Shown in pieces: positions 14,187-21,434 of a DNA stretch of 35,615 bases. The position numbers were made by a program, and so were the translations under genes. The stretch spans positions 1 to 35,615 of IMG/VR virus record IMGVR_UViG_3300042549_003104; one strand, given 5' to 3'. This DNA is from a virus. Under the pieces are notes generated by a model, which was not told the origin of the DNA, did not search any database, and saw only the letters and a program-made list of their open reading frames with translations. Numbering within the stretch: position 1 is the first letter of the stretch; each line of letters opens with the position of its first letter.

Positions 14187-14339
14187 TTAGTAAGTTCTTC
14201 CATACTTTGCACGGATCTGCCGTTCAATTCGTTTGCGCTCTGTCCGCTCACATGTGATCTCAGACGAGCCGGCCGCAAAGCATCCGAGCATCACAAGAAT
14301 CAAAAACACAAAGCACTTTGTTGCGATTTCAGCGAGCAT
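14187..14339 (-). CDS. Small exported or membrane protein
   Basis: 50 residues from ATG at 14339, with GGAG eight bases upstream. A hydrophobic segment (about 7-22) ends near Met-Leu-Gly-Cys, which is close to a lipobox, followed by a highly basic tail. It may be a tiny lipoprotein or a single-span membrane protein. It overlaps the end of the preceding gene by 11 bases. Confidence 0.5.
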   Translation of the reverse strand: MLAEIATKCFVFLILVMLGCFAAGSSEITCERTERKRIERQIRAKYGRTY

Positions 14340-14733
14340 GTTCGAGGCTCCTTTTCTCGTTGTTCCTAATCCTGACACCAGGTTCCCCGACTGGAGTTGT
14401 CACTGCTTGCTCAACGCTCATTCCGCATCGAAGTCGGTCATAAATGTGGCTCGGTCGTATTCCGTAGAATCGTGCCCATTGCTCGACCGTTCTCCGTTGT
14501 CCGTTCACCTCAAGAATCGATTTGCGAAAATGCTGCTTTGTCGTCTTGCATCCACAATCTGTTTTTCGCCCATCACGCAGGACATCACCGCGAACTCTCA
14601 CATGCTTTCCGCACGAACATTTACACATCCAGTACGGTCTGCTTTCTCCATTGGCTCGAAGTATTTCGATGAGCCGAATGACAATCAGTTTGCCGAACGT
14701 TTTCTGCGTGAGATCGATTAGTTCTCGCGGCAT
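14329..14733 (-). CDS. Zinc-ribbon and helix-turn-helix DNA-binding protein
   Basis: 134 residues. The N-terminal half has the phage motif Asp-Leu-Thr-x-Lys-Thr-Phe-Gly-Lys-Leu, then Trp-x-Cys-x-Cys-x-Cys-Gly (about 35-41) and a late Cys-Gly-Cys near 60-62, a zinc-ribbon often found as the DNA-binding part of AP2/HNH homing endonucleases. The C-terminal half has a helix-turn-helix-like segment around Tyr-Gly-Ile-Arg-Pro-Ser-His-Ile-Tyr-Asp-Arg-Leu. No HNH catalytic domain is present, so it is more likely a regulator or a remnant of a mobile nuclease. AGGAGG is placed well before ATG. Confidence 0.68.
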   Translation of the reverse strand: MPRELIDLTQKTFGKLIVIRLIEILRANGESRPYWMCKCSCGKHVRVRGDVLRDGRKTDCGCKTTKQHFRKSILEVNGQRRTVEQWARFYGIRPSHIYDRLRCGMSVEQAVTTPVGEPGVRIRNNEKRSLEHAR

Positions 14734-14735
14734 TG

Positions 14736-16133
14736 CTACGCCTCCTGCAGTGTTTGTTTCTCTGACGACTCACCAACCTGCTGACTCGTCAACACCGTTG
14801 ACAGTGCCTCAACAAACCCGCTGAAGTCTCGGAACAGTTTCGAGCGTTCCTCTCGATTCATTTCCTCAAACGTGATCAATGTCATGCAGGCGTCAGCCAA
14901 TGCGTCTTCGTTCTCTGACTTCAGGTGATAGGCCAACCGTGGATGCTCACTGTTGAGATAAATCACAGCACCGGGAATATCGACCTCTCCCATCAAGCCG
15001 TCATGTCGTGGTCGCCACTCCATTCGAACGCGGCCAGCGAGACGACTTGCAACACGATTGCCGGGCTGAGTCTTTCCTGTTGGGTTTCGCTTGCGTCCAG
15101 AATCCTTTGGCTTTACTCCGCCAGTTGCGTTTGTGGCTGGATCTCGTTTCTCCATCACGCCACTTCCAAGCATCAATCGAAGCTTTTCAGTGACAGAGCT
15201 CTCGAGTGCTGTATTGCGAAGATGCCTAGCCTGTGCTGAAGATGCTTTAAGAATTTCTTCGCATCTGTAAAACATTGCTTCTGCGAGCTCGTCGCTGTCT
15301 GTATCCACGAGCTCCGTTTTATTTCTGGACAGCATCCATTCCGCATCAAGTGTCAGCACGCCGCAAATTCGTGATGTTGAATAGCCGCCAGATCCAAACG
15401 ATGTGTTGCAAATCATGCGGTGAGCATGGCAAACGTTAAATCCGTTTTTTTCGTTGACTGAGTCCATTGGGACTATTCCAGCCACCAAATGAACGCGCTT
15501 TCCGTTGACCTCAAACCGGTCGTTTACTTGCTGACTCAAGTCAGGAAGCTGCCACGGACGAACGCAAATCGGCGGCTTCTTACTTCGAAAAATCCTAATC
15601 TGCCTTCCGTGTAGAATTGCAGGGGCAAACATGTAGCCAAGAGTAGCTGCTAGTGAATCAAACTCGGGAGGCTTTCGCGTGATATCATTAAAAACCAGTT
15701 GCGTGCCGCTTCCTGTCGAATCAGTGGGCACCGGCGTAATGATCTTCCATGATTTCGACCTGCTTAATGCCTCCCAGTCGATATCAGCTTTGTGCAACTT
15801 CGCATTCTTTGTTGTGCGAATCTTCAGCCTTCCCCACAACCAACATGCCGCGTCTTTGAGCCCGACTCCATACCTGCCTAGCTTTGTTGACGACTGCTTG
15901 TAATGAGCTCCAATCGTCAGCATCTTTTCAATGTTGTCGCAACCTGCACCATCGTCGCTGACCATCATCGACTTGCCATTGAATTCGATGTCAACACGCG
16001 TTGCCCCAGCATCCAGAGAGTTGTCGACGAGCTCGCCGATCACTGTTGCCCAATTGCATGGATTCGATCGCATCGAAACCAAAATTGAAGGCGGGATCTG
16101 GCCCAAATCGATTTCTTGCTCGTTTGTCATCAT
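14736..16133 (-). CDS. GHKL-family ATPase (MORC/MutL/Hsp90-like)
   Basis: 465 residues. The N-terminal ATPase has all GHKL boxes: Glu34 with Asp37-Asn38 (N-box), Asp60-Asp61-Gly62-Ala-Gly64 (G1), and Gly86-Arg-Tyr-Gly89-Val-Gly91-Leu-Lys93 (G2). A second alpha/beta part to about 300 resembles a transducer domain. A Lys/Gly/Pro-rich linker (about 335-375) separates a C-terminal domain. Such proteins clamp or compact DNA or couple ATP to a partner nuclease. No kinase domain is present. The ATG overlaps the ParB-like gene's stop as ATGA, so the two are probably made together. A role in DNA handling, defence or counter-defence is open. Confidence 0.82.
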   Translation of the reverse strand: MMTNEQEIDLGQIPPSILVSMRSNPCNWATVIGELVDNSLDAGATRVDIEFNGKSMMVSDDGAGCDNIEKMLTIGAHYKQSSTKLGRYGVGLKDAACWLWGRLKIRTTKNAKLHKADIDWEALSRSKSWKIITPVPTDSTGSGTQLVFNDITRKPPEFDSLAATLGYMFAPAILHGRQIRIFRSKKPPICVRPWQLPDLSQQVNDRFEVNGKRVHLVAGIVPMDSVNEKNGFNVCHAHRMICNTSFGSGGYSTSRICGVLTLDAEWMLSRNKTELVDTDSDELAEAMFYRCEEILKASSAQARHLRNTALESSVTEKLRLMLGSGVMEKRDPATNATGGVKPKDSGRKRNPTGKTQPGNRVASRLAGRVRMEWRPRHDGLMGEVDIPGAVIYLNSEHPRLAYHLKSENEDALADACMTLITFEEMNREERSKLFRDFSGFVEALSTVLTSQQVGESSEKQTLQEA

Positions 16134-16966
16134 TGCTCGAACTCCCCGAGATACATGTGAAACGTCTGGATTGCTTCCGGGTGGCGATCAGATGGCCACT
16201 TCGCCATTTCCTTCAGCACGAAATTGCGAATGCGTTCTGTCGCTTCCACCTCGTCGAAGCCTGATTCCAAACGCATTGGAACGGCTTCTTCGCGAATTTT
16301 TGCTGCTGCCTGCTTGACCGCCTTCGGGCCTTCTGCGGCAATCGCCTTCTGCTTGTCTTCCGGAAGATCTGCGACCAATGCGGCGGCGCTCACAGCGACT
16401 TCGCCACGGTCAACAGCTTCGACAATTTCAGGGACTGCTTTTGCGTGAACCTTTGCGGCCATGTCCACGACTTTGCCGGACACGTTCATCGCCGCCCCGG
16501 CTTTGTCACGCGCTCTTCCGGCATCCTTCCGCTCTTGATCAGCCGCCCACAAATCAGCCGTGGAAGGCTGTGGCAAATTTTCCCCAGCCTTGCCGACCTT
16601 AGTTCCGGGCTTAGCCTGTGTTGCCTTCAATCGCTTTGCTGCCTGCTCCTCATAAAAGGGCATCAGCTTCGCAGCAACGCTTGCCCGCTGGCTTGTTGTT
16701 AAATGCCTGCGGTGAATGTTGCATGAGACAACAAAAGCCAGCTTGTCCTCATCGCTTCCGACGAAAGGCTCATAGACTGGCTCAACTCCAGCAATTGCAC
16801 AGGCTGCGGCGCGGTTTCTACCATCAAGAATCTTGTCATCGGCATCAATGACAATCGGAATTCGCAAACCATTCTTTGCGATGTCGTCTGCAAGTTCCTG
16901 CACTTCCTCATCGGAAAGCATAGGGAACAGACGCGCGTATTCGTGATGAGCAAGTGATTTGCCCAT
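16130..16966 (-). CDS. ParB/Srx-fold domain protein
   Basis: 278 residues from ATG at 16966, chosen because GGAGGTG lies exactly seven bases upstream. Residues 5-70 carry the ParB N-terminal (sulfiredoxin-like) domain, with a helix near 17-31 and the key Leu-Asp-Gly-Arg-Asn-Arg-Ala motif at 47-53. The rest is helical and Lys/Ala-rich, with a Val-Val-Asp-Met-Ala-Ala-Lys-Val-His helix and repeats of Ala-Glu-Ala type. Phage ParB-like proteins serve in partition, transcription or as nucleases; some bind CTP. No ParA is next to it. It heads the early leftward unit and pairs with the GHKL ATPase. Confidence 0.8.
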   Translation of the reverse strand: MGKSLAHHEYARLFPMLSDEEVQELADDIAKNGLRIPIVIDADDKILDGRNRAAACAIAGVEPVYEPFVGSDEDKLAFVVSCNIHRRHLTTSQRASVAAKLMPFYEEQAAKRLKATQAKPGTKVGKAGENLPQPSTADLWAADQERKDAGRARDKAGAAMNVSGKVVDMAAKVHAKAVPEIVEAVDRGEVAVSAAALVADLPEDKQKAIAAEGPKAVKQAAAKIREEAVPMRLESGFDEVEATERIRNFVLKEMAKWPSDRHPEAIQTFHMYLGEFEQ

Positions 16967-17140
16967 GTATGCACACCTCCGTGCGGCCCGGACGAATCCG
17001 CTCCGCACTCCGTTGCATCACGCTCCACGATGTGGAGTTGTCGCCCGTTGCTCGGGCTGCGTGACAAGTCTAGTTATCACAATCGCGTCACAGACATCAC
17101 TCTGTTTCACAATTGAATCATCAACACTTACAGAACGTTA
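16967..17140. other. Early leftward leader region
   Basis: A 174-base gap holding the ParB-like gene's ribosome-binding site and a GCCCG-TTGCT-CGGGC inverted repeat at 17043-17057. No open frame with a good start is visible. The early promoter should be here or at the operator next to it, but I see no clear -35/-10 pair. Confidence 0.4.
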
Positions 17141-17160
17141 CCGGGTGGTATTCCACCCGT
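17141..17160. promoter_or_regulatory. Operator-like palindrome O1
   Basis: CGGGTGG-TATT-CCACCCG (17142-17159) immediately after the repressor gene's stop. It matches the site at 17420-17440 at 15 of 20 positions. A likely repressor site controlling the early leftward genes. Confidence 0.6.
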
Positions 17161-17393
17161 CAAGATGCACTGGAAAGAATTCTTTTGGATTTCTCAACTA
17201 GGTTCGAAAGCGGAATTCCCAATGCTTTTGCGATTTTCTCGGCACGGGACAAGGTGCAGCCTTCCTTTGCTCGCAAAACCTTCGACAAGTTTGATCGATC
17301 CATTTCGCATCGATCCGCCAAGTCCTGAATAGTCCAGCCGCGTGCCTGCAGTGCTGATAAAACGTTGTCGGAGAATATGGTCATGACATCCAT
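17160..17393 (-). CDS. XRE-family repressor, Cro/CI-type helix-turn-helix
   Basis: 77 residues from ATG at 17393 (Met-Asp-Val-Met); a second Met at 17384 is possible. Residues 15-60 form a five-helix XRE domain: Trp-Thr-Ile-Gln-Asp-Leu-Ala (helix 2), Met-Asp-Arg-Ser-Asn-Leu-Ser-Lys (recognition helix), and a Leu-Gly-Ile-Pro-Leu-Ser-Asn-Leu end. No C-terminal dimerisation or self-cleavage domain is present, so this is the Cro-like or short CI type. It sits between two matching palindromes and next to attP and integrase, the usual place for a lysogeny repressor. Confidence 0.8.
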   Translation of the reverse strand: MDVMTIFSDNVLSALQARGWTIQDLADRCEMDRSNLSKVLRAKEGCTLSRAEKIAKALGIPLSNLVEKSKRILSSAS

Positions 17394-17440
17394 TTTGCGC
17401 TTGCTCCCGCCAGTTGTCAACGGGTGTTATGGAACCCGTT
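17393..17440 (-). promoter_or_regulatory. Repressor promoter with operator O2
   Basis: Palindrome ACGGGTG...ACCCGTT at 17419-17440 (AACGGGT/ACCCGTT, 8-base centre) lies over a perfect minus-strand TTGACA at 17420-17415. Seventeen bases further on, CAAAAT matches a -10 at four of six positions but overlaps the ATG at 17393, so a near-leaderless start from 17384 is possible. A further ACGGGTG half-site lies at 17461-17467. Confidence 0.5.
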
Positions 17441-17448
17441 CGAGGATA

Positions 17449-17515
17449 CAAAAAAACCAAACGGGTGATGTCCTCTCTGGCCGGGACTTGTAACCATGCC
17501 AGAGAAGCCGTTTGG
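17449..17515 (-). terminator. Strong leftward terminator between attP and the repressor
   Basis: On the minus strand CCAAACGG (17515-17508) pairs with CCGTTTGG (17464-17457). An inner TCTCTGGC/GCCAGAGA stem (17505-17498 with 17481-17474) is enclosed, and seven Ts follow. It would stop transcription from across attP (host DNA in a lysogen) before it reaches the repressor. Confidence 0.75.
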
Positions 17516-17520
17516 CTTAA

Positions 17521-17572
17521 TGCGCAAGACAGGAGTTGAACCTGCACGAGTTTTACCTCACTAGCTCCTGAA
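17521..17572 (-). other. attP: attP core: 3' half of a tRNA-Leu(CAG) gene
   Basis: Read on the minus strand, the sequence starts in an anticodon loop (TTCAGGA) and continues through the 3' anticodon strand (GCTAG), a long variable arm (GAG-GTAAAA-CTC), a T-arm (GCAGG-TTCAACT-CCTGT), a 3' acceptor strand (CTTGCGC) and discriminator A. That is the class II tRNA-Leu pattern. The 5' half is absent, so no tRNA is made. Integrases often use the 3' end of a tRNA gene, and integrase starts 78 bases away. Integration would rebuild an intact host tRNA. Confidence 0.78.
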
Positions 17573-17629
17573 GGGACCGCGACGGAGTACCAACGGGGTG
17601 GATCGCGCTAGCTTGTATCAATTTTTTTG

Positions 17630-17659
17630 AAACGTTCGCAACTCATGTCATGAACGTTT
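17630..17659. promoter_or_regulatory. Inverted repeat around the integrase start
   Basis: AAACGTTC (17630-17637) and GAACGTTT (17652-17659) with a 14-base spacer that contains the ATG at 17650. It could be an arm-type integrase site or an operator. Confidence 0.4.
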
Positions 17660-18603
17660 TGTTGCCGAAATATAGGGTGACTTACCACAGCCCCTCTTCG
17701 CCAGTGAATGGAGTCACGTCACTGGATCAGCCTACGATGAACATCGTTGAACATGCACGGGAATACTGTGCCCGCAAACAGATATCAAAAACGCCCATTT
17801 ACGCCTGTCAGCGAGTCGCTGAAGTGATTGGCGAGATCGAAGCCAACCAGGTGACTCAGCAGCACGTCGAACAGTATGTGCAGCAGGCCCGGAAAGACCG
17901 CGTCCCAGAATGGACGATCAAAGGTGCGGTCAAGGATCTGCGGACGATCGTGATTGATGCCGGTGGCCCGGTGTTGCTCAACACTGTGAAGAAGCCAAAG
18001 CCGGACCCGAAGCCCTGCGAGATTTCCGACATTGACACAATCTGGCAATGGCTGGCTCCTTGGTCCTGCCAATTGATTGTGCTGACATACTGGTGTGGCA
18101 TTAGGCTGGAAGATGCCATTCGGCTGCAACTCAAGGTAGATCCGTCTTGGCGGTCAATCACATGGGAAGCAAACAAGACCGGCCACAGGCACAGGATTCC
18201 AGCACCGAAATGGCTGAGCAAATGGTTGCAACCTGTAAGGCTGCCTTACAAGTCCAGCAACGACCATGCGCAGGTCATCGTCAGGGGCGAACTCGACCGC
18301 GTCTGCACGGTCGCAGGCATTCCGCGAATTCTGCCCAGCACCATCCGTGACCGGGGAATCACCGAATGGAGCAAGGTGTCATCCGATGCCGGGGCTTTGC
18401 TGCATGGGCATGGCTTGGGCACTAGGGACCACTACGTTCCGGCCTTGGAGATCCTGACGGCCGCAATGGACAGGGTGCGAGTTCCAACCGCGTTTGGGGC
18501 TGCTCAGTCGTCAGAAGACAGCCTTTTGTCAGCCTATCGCCGTCTCGACCCGTCCGCTCAGGGGCTTGTCAGCATGACTGCGGAACGGCTTGCGGCGGGG
18601 TGA
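17650..18603 (+). CDS. int: Tyrosine recombinase, integrase
   Basis: 317 residues. An N-terminal SAM-like core-binding part (about 30-115) precedes the catalytic domain. Arg152 sits in Gly-Ile-Arg-Leu-Glu-Asp, Lys176 in the beta-hairpin, Arg233 in Ser-Thr-Ile-Arg-Asp-Arg, His254 in Leu-His-Gly-His-Gly-Leu-Gly, and the nucleophile Tyr262 eight residues on. The usual first His of the His-x-x-Arg box appears to be Ser230, a divergent feature. It inserts phage DNA at the host tRNA-Leu. No clear ribosome-binding site precedes ATG 17650; ATG 17737 is an alternative. Rightward orientation sets it apart from the rest. Confidence 0.82.
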   Translation: MNVLLPKYRVTYHSPSSPVNGVTSLDQPTMNIVEHAREYCARKQISKTPIYACQRVAEVIGEIEANQVTQQHVEQYVQQARKDRVPEWTIKGAVKDLRTIVIDAGGPVLLNTVKKPKPDPKPCEISDIDTIWQWLAPWSCQLIVLTYWCGIRLEDAIRLQLKVDPSWRSITWEANKTGHRHRIPAPKWLSKWLQPVRLPYKSSNDHAQVIVRGELDRVCTVAGIPRILPSTIRDRGITEWSKVSSDAGALLHGHGLGTRDHYVPALEILTAAMDRVRVPTAFGAAQSSEDSLLSAYRRLDPSAQGLVSMTAERLAAG

Positions 18604-18643
18604 TTGGTTGACATTTCGCCCGTTCGCGTCAATCCTGTCTGCC

Positions 18644-18739
18644 ATGAACCCGTCCCGCCGGATCGCCCGTGATCTCCGCGCCTGCCTTGTCGTAGGCCCG
18701 ATTCTGCTGCTGATGTGGGTGCTGAAGGGGTGTGCGTGA
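18644..18739 (+). CDS. Very small membrane protein
   Basis: 31 residues: a basic start (Asn-Pro-Ser-Arg-Arg), one hydrophobic segment (about 13-27), and Lys-Gly-Cys-Ala at the end. The stop overlaps the next ATG as TGATG, so the two are probably translated together. No family is recognised. The gene is short but the coupling argues for coding. Confidence 0.45.
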   Translation: MNPSRRIARDLRACLVVGPILLLMWVLKGCA

Positions 18740-19020
18740 TGGCTGGACTTTGCGCGTTTCTGTTTCCCGGCCTCGGACACCTGATTGTTGGCAAACCGTT
18801 TCAGGCGATGCTGTGGTTTGTTGGCATCGTAACCGGCTACCTGTTGTTTATCGTTCCGGGGCTGTTTCTGCACATCGGTTCGATCGTTCATGCAGTCAGC
18901 ATCGAGTCTAAGCAGAAATCACAAGCGATGACGGAGGCGATTCGGCGTGCACAAACACCACCACCACCAGAGTGGGTTAACTCACCGCAGGCGCAGAAAT
19001 GGAAACACGGTCGCCGGTAA
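18739..19020 (+). CDS. Small membrane protein, TM2/DUF-like
   Basis: 93 residues from ATG 18739, with AGGGG about nine bases upstream. A Phe-Pro-Gly-Leu-Gly-His motif (about 8-13) precedes two hydrophobic stretches (about 21-35 and 37-55), and a polar Pro-rich tail follows. The Pro-Gly-Leu-Gly-His pattern is typical of small TM2-like bacterial membrane proteins. Lying beyond integrase and transcribed with it, it could be expressed from the prophage, for example as a superinfection or membrane-modifying factor. That role is inference. Confidence 0.6.
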   Translation: MAGLCAFLFPGLGHLIVGKPFQAMLWFVGIVTGYLLFIVPGLFLHIGSIVHAVSIESKQKSQAMTEAIRRAQTPPPPEWVNSPQAQKWKHGRR

Positions 19021-19069
19021 AACGCAGCGAGCCAACCCGATCGAGTTGGCCCTTCCCAGGCTGCGTTTT
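19019..19069. terminator. Bidirectional terminator between converging genes
   Basis: AAAACGCAG (19019-19027) pairs with CTGCGTTTT (19061-19069), enclosing GCCAAC/GTTGGC. T-runs follow on both strands. It separates the rightward lysogeny genes from the end of the leftward late unit. Confidence 0.75.
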
Positions 19070-19082
19070 TGAGTCGCGTTGT

Positions 19083-21245
19083 TTATCCACTCGACTCCGG
19101 GCCGTAACCATGCTTCCTTCGCGCCCAAAAATTGCCGTGCGTCTTCTCGTGGGGAATTATTCGATACACCTCAAAGCCAACGGATTCGAGATGCTGTTTA
19201 AGCGTATCAATCGACCACTCAGAATTGACGTGGTGATACTCGCCCAGAATGTGTTCGACGCGATGCAGTTCGGAGCACGTCATCAGGATTGGGTATTCGG
19301 AACCCTCGCAGTCCAGCTTTAAAATGTGAACCTGCTCAAACCGTCTCAGTACCGAATCCAGATCAATCGCAGCCGCGGCAATCGCGTGGCCAGTTTTTGG
19401 CAGTACAGCCGAGACAGATCCCGAGTGCCTTTCTCGATGCGATGGAGCCAATGACAGCGATTCGACTGGCTCATCCGACCTCCAGACGGCTCGCTGAATC
19501 AGTTCAAACCGCTCGCCGAACTCTGCACAGTTTTTCGATGCCAGTTCAGCAACTGGCCCCGGCTCAAATGCCAGAACGAATCCAGCACCGCGACGAAGGC
19601 AGGCGTAGCTGAACGCTCCGGAGTTCGCCCCGATATCGATCACAACGGCATCGGCCGGAATTGTCGGAGCCAGAAGGTATTCGTTCCGGCCGAGAACATC
19701 GAGCCACGTTTCCCGGCTGATCCGATCGGGTTCGATCGCAAAACATCGCTCCGGAGCAATGCAACGGAGAGCATCTTTGATTGATCCGTCCAGAAACTCA
19801 AGCGGGCCTTTGAATGCGGCCGCTTCCTCGATCAGCTGGTTCCCTTTGAGATTTTGAATCGCGTGGCCGTTGTTGAGATGGCCCTTCCGATGGCAGGCGT
19901 GCTGGAAGATCACATCGCCGTCAGGATCGCAGTGTTCATAGAACCCGCCGGCGTTCCATCGGTTCCAAGGCTGGATGTGATGCGGCGTCTCTGTCAGTTT
20001 GAACCCCATGTGAAACGATGTCTTGTCACCGTACCACACGCCACGTTCACCTCCGTTGAATCCTTCCCAATAGTCCGCCCTGTCTGCGAAGTGCTTTACG
20101 ATCTGGAGTGCTTTGGCCCCTCGCACTTTATCGATCACCATCTGCCCGGTTTCGATGTCGTTGATTCGATCCCGCCGATCGGATCCAGTTCGCTTCCACT
20201 GGTCTTCAATAATTCGCCCGTGGAAGTCGTTGACGTTCGGGTTATCCATCCAAAACATTGCCGCGTTTTGCTTGAACGCCTCGCAGTCGAACAGATACGA
20301 CGGGTCACGGGTCACGATGTTGTCGGCATCAAGATGAATGATCTGGGTGTACTCACTTTGCAAAATCGCATTTATCTTGATCTGCCACCCGTGAACGCAT
20401 CGCATTCCGCTCGTATCGACCACATGGCAGGTTGCCGCCACTCGTCTCGCGTGAAGCTCGCAATGCTCGATCTCCTCCATCTCGCCAGGGAGGAACCAGA
20501 ACTGAATCGGCAGCGTGCAGCCGTAAGACCTGAGAACCCAAGCCGCGGCATAAGCGCCCCAGAAATAGAACTGAGGGGCTGACTTGTCGTAAATCTGGCA
20601 GCGACCACCAGCAGGGATCAGGATAGCTCGGGATGGATCGCCATCGATCCGACTTTCTTCTGACTTTCTTCCGAGTTCAGTCTTCAGCAGCTCCCTGTGA
20701 TACTCGATAACGTTCGGCCAGTTCCGCCAGCCATCTGGCCACTTGTGAGCGGGTGACGCCAACCGAATGGCGATTTCTTGGACACTCATTCTCTGGTTTG
20801 GCGCTTGCTCTGCCATTTCAATAGCTCTCTTGATAATAGCCGTGATTCTTCGCCTGCCTTCCATTGGGCCAATGATTGGAACTTGCAGCCCGAGCCTAAT
20901 CGCCTGACTGACTTGTGGATTCGTTGAGGCCTCGTCGTAAAGGTGATCGACGATCTCTGTTAGATGCTCTCTGCATCCGGACGGCCCCCAGGCGTTCATC
21001 TTGTCAATCCACTCCTGGCACTTGCAGGAGGCGACCCTAAACCCGTGTTCTTCTCTCAGGATTCCATGCAGGACATCGCCGGGCCGGTTCTGAAGTTCGA
21101 TCACTCTGGCCGCCGCTGTTTCGTCGTACTCCGGAAGCGTGTAGCCTTCTGCCGACCACTGCTCTCGATAACGTTGAGCCGTTTCGACTGGCAGACCGGC
21201 CGCGCCTGATGCTATGTCGTGCATTCTGCCAAATAGTTGCTTCAC
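19083..21245 (-). CDS. Glycosyltransferase (GT71-like) fused to FkbM-type methyltransferase
   Basis: 720 residues from GTG 21245, chosen because AGGTGG is five bases upstream and the start overlaps the previous stop. Part one (about 50-110) is a small Cys domain (Cys74, Cys76, Cys91). Part two (about 205-480) resembles GT71 alpha-mannosyltransferases: Ser-Tyr-Gly-Cys-Thr-Leu-Pro-Ile, His-Gly-Trp-Gln-Ile-Lys, and the metal-binding Leu-Asp-Ala-Asp (305-308) followed by Arg-Asp-Pro. Part three (about 530-700) is FkbM-like: Val-Val-Ile-Asp-Ile-Gly-Ala-Asn-Ser-Gly (534-543), Phe-Glu-Pro-Gly, Leu-Lys-Leu-Asp-Cys-Glu-Gly-Ser-Glu (642-650). It probably adds a sugar and methylates it; target may be a virion protein or host surface. 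Confidence 0.78.
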   Translation of the reverse strand: MKQLFGRMHDIASGAAGLPVETAQRYREQWSAEGYTLPEYDETAAARVIELQNRPGDVLHGILREEHGFRVASCKCQEWIDKMNAWGPSGCREHLTEIVDHLYDEASTNPQVSQAIRLGLQVPIIGPMEGRRRITAIIKRAIEMAEQAPNQRMSVQEIAIRLASPAHKWPDGWRNWPNVIEYHRELLKTELGRKSEESRIDGDPSRAILIPAGGRCQIYDKSAPQFYFWGAYAAAWVLRSYGCTLPIQFWFLPGEMEEIEHCELHARRVAATCHVVDTSGMRCVHGWQIKINAILQSEYTQIIHLDADNIVTRDPSYLFDCEAFKQNAAMFWMDNPNVNDFHGRIIEDQWKRTGSDRRDRINDIETGQMVIDKVRGAKALQIVKHFADRADYWEGFNGGERGVWYGDKTSFHMGFKLTETPHHIQPWNRWNAGGFYEHCDPDGDVIFQHACHRKGHLNNGHAIQNLKGNQLIEEAAAFKGPLEFLDGSIKDALRCIAPERCFAIEPDRISRETWLDVLGRNEYLLAPTIPADAVVIDIGANSGAFSYACLRRGAGFVLAFEPGPVAELASKNCAEFGERFELIQRAVWRSDEPVESLSLAPSHRERHSGSVSAVLPKTGHAIAAAAIDLDSVLRRFEQVHILKLDCEGSEYPILMTCSELHRVEHILGEYHHVNSEWSIDTLKQHLESVGFEVYRIIPHEKTHGNFWARRKHGYGPESSG

Positions 21246-21430
21246 TGCTGCCACCTGTGTTCTGGCTTGATCGACAGCAATAGTTCTAACTCCTGTTGCC
21301 GTGCCTCTTCCTGCATTTCTTCAACCATTGCCCGCTCTAGTTCGGCCCCTCCGTTTGCAATCAGGGCTACAGAATAGGCTCCGGGAAATGAAAGCAGGCC
21401 GACCAGCACGATTGCCAGAATCTCTTTCAC
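21242..21430 (-). CDS. Small membrane protein
   Basis: 62 residues from GTG 21430, with GGAG eight bases upstream. A hydrophobic N-terminal segment (about 3-23) is followed by a Glu/Gln-rich helix. It lies between the Cys-rich tail protein and the glycosyltransferase, and overlaps the latter as GTGA. A membrane anchor for the modifying enzyme is conceivable. No family is recognised. Confidence 0.55.
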   Translation of the reverse strand: MKEILAIVLVGLLSFPGAYSVALIANGGAELERAMVEEMQEEARQQELELLLSIKPEHRWQQ

Positions 21431-21434
21431 TGCG

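Noticed and set aside
17521-17620. A complete tRNA-Leu gene
   Set aside because: The 3' half is good, but the 5' side lacks matching acceptor and anticodon strands, so it is an att remnant and not a functional tRNA.
19854-20582. A 242-codon plus-strand frame
   Set aside because: It is antisense to the glycosyltransferase motifs and shows no domain of its own.
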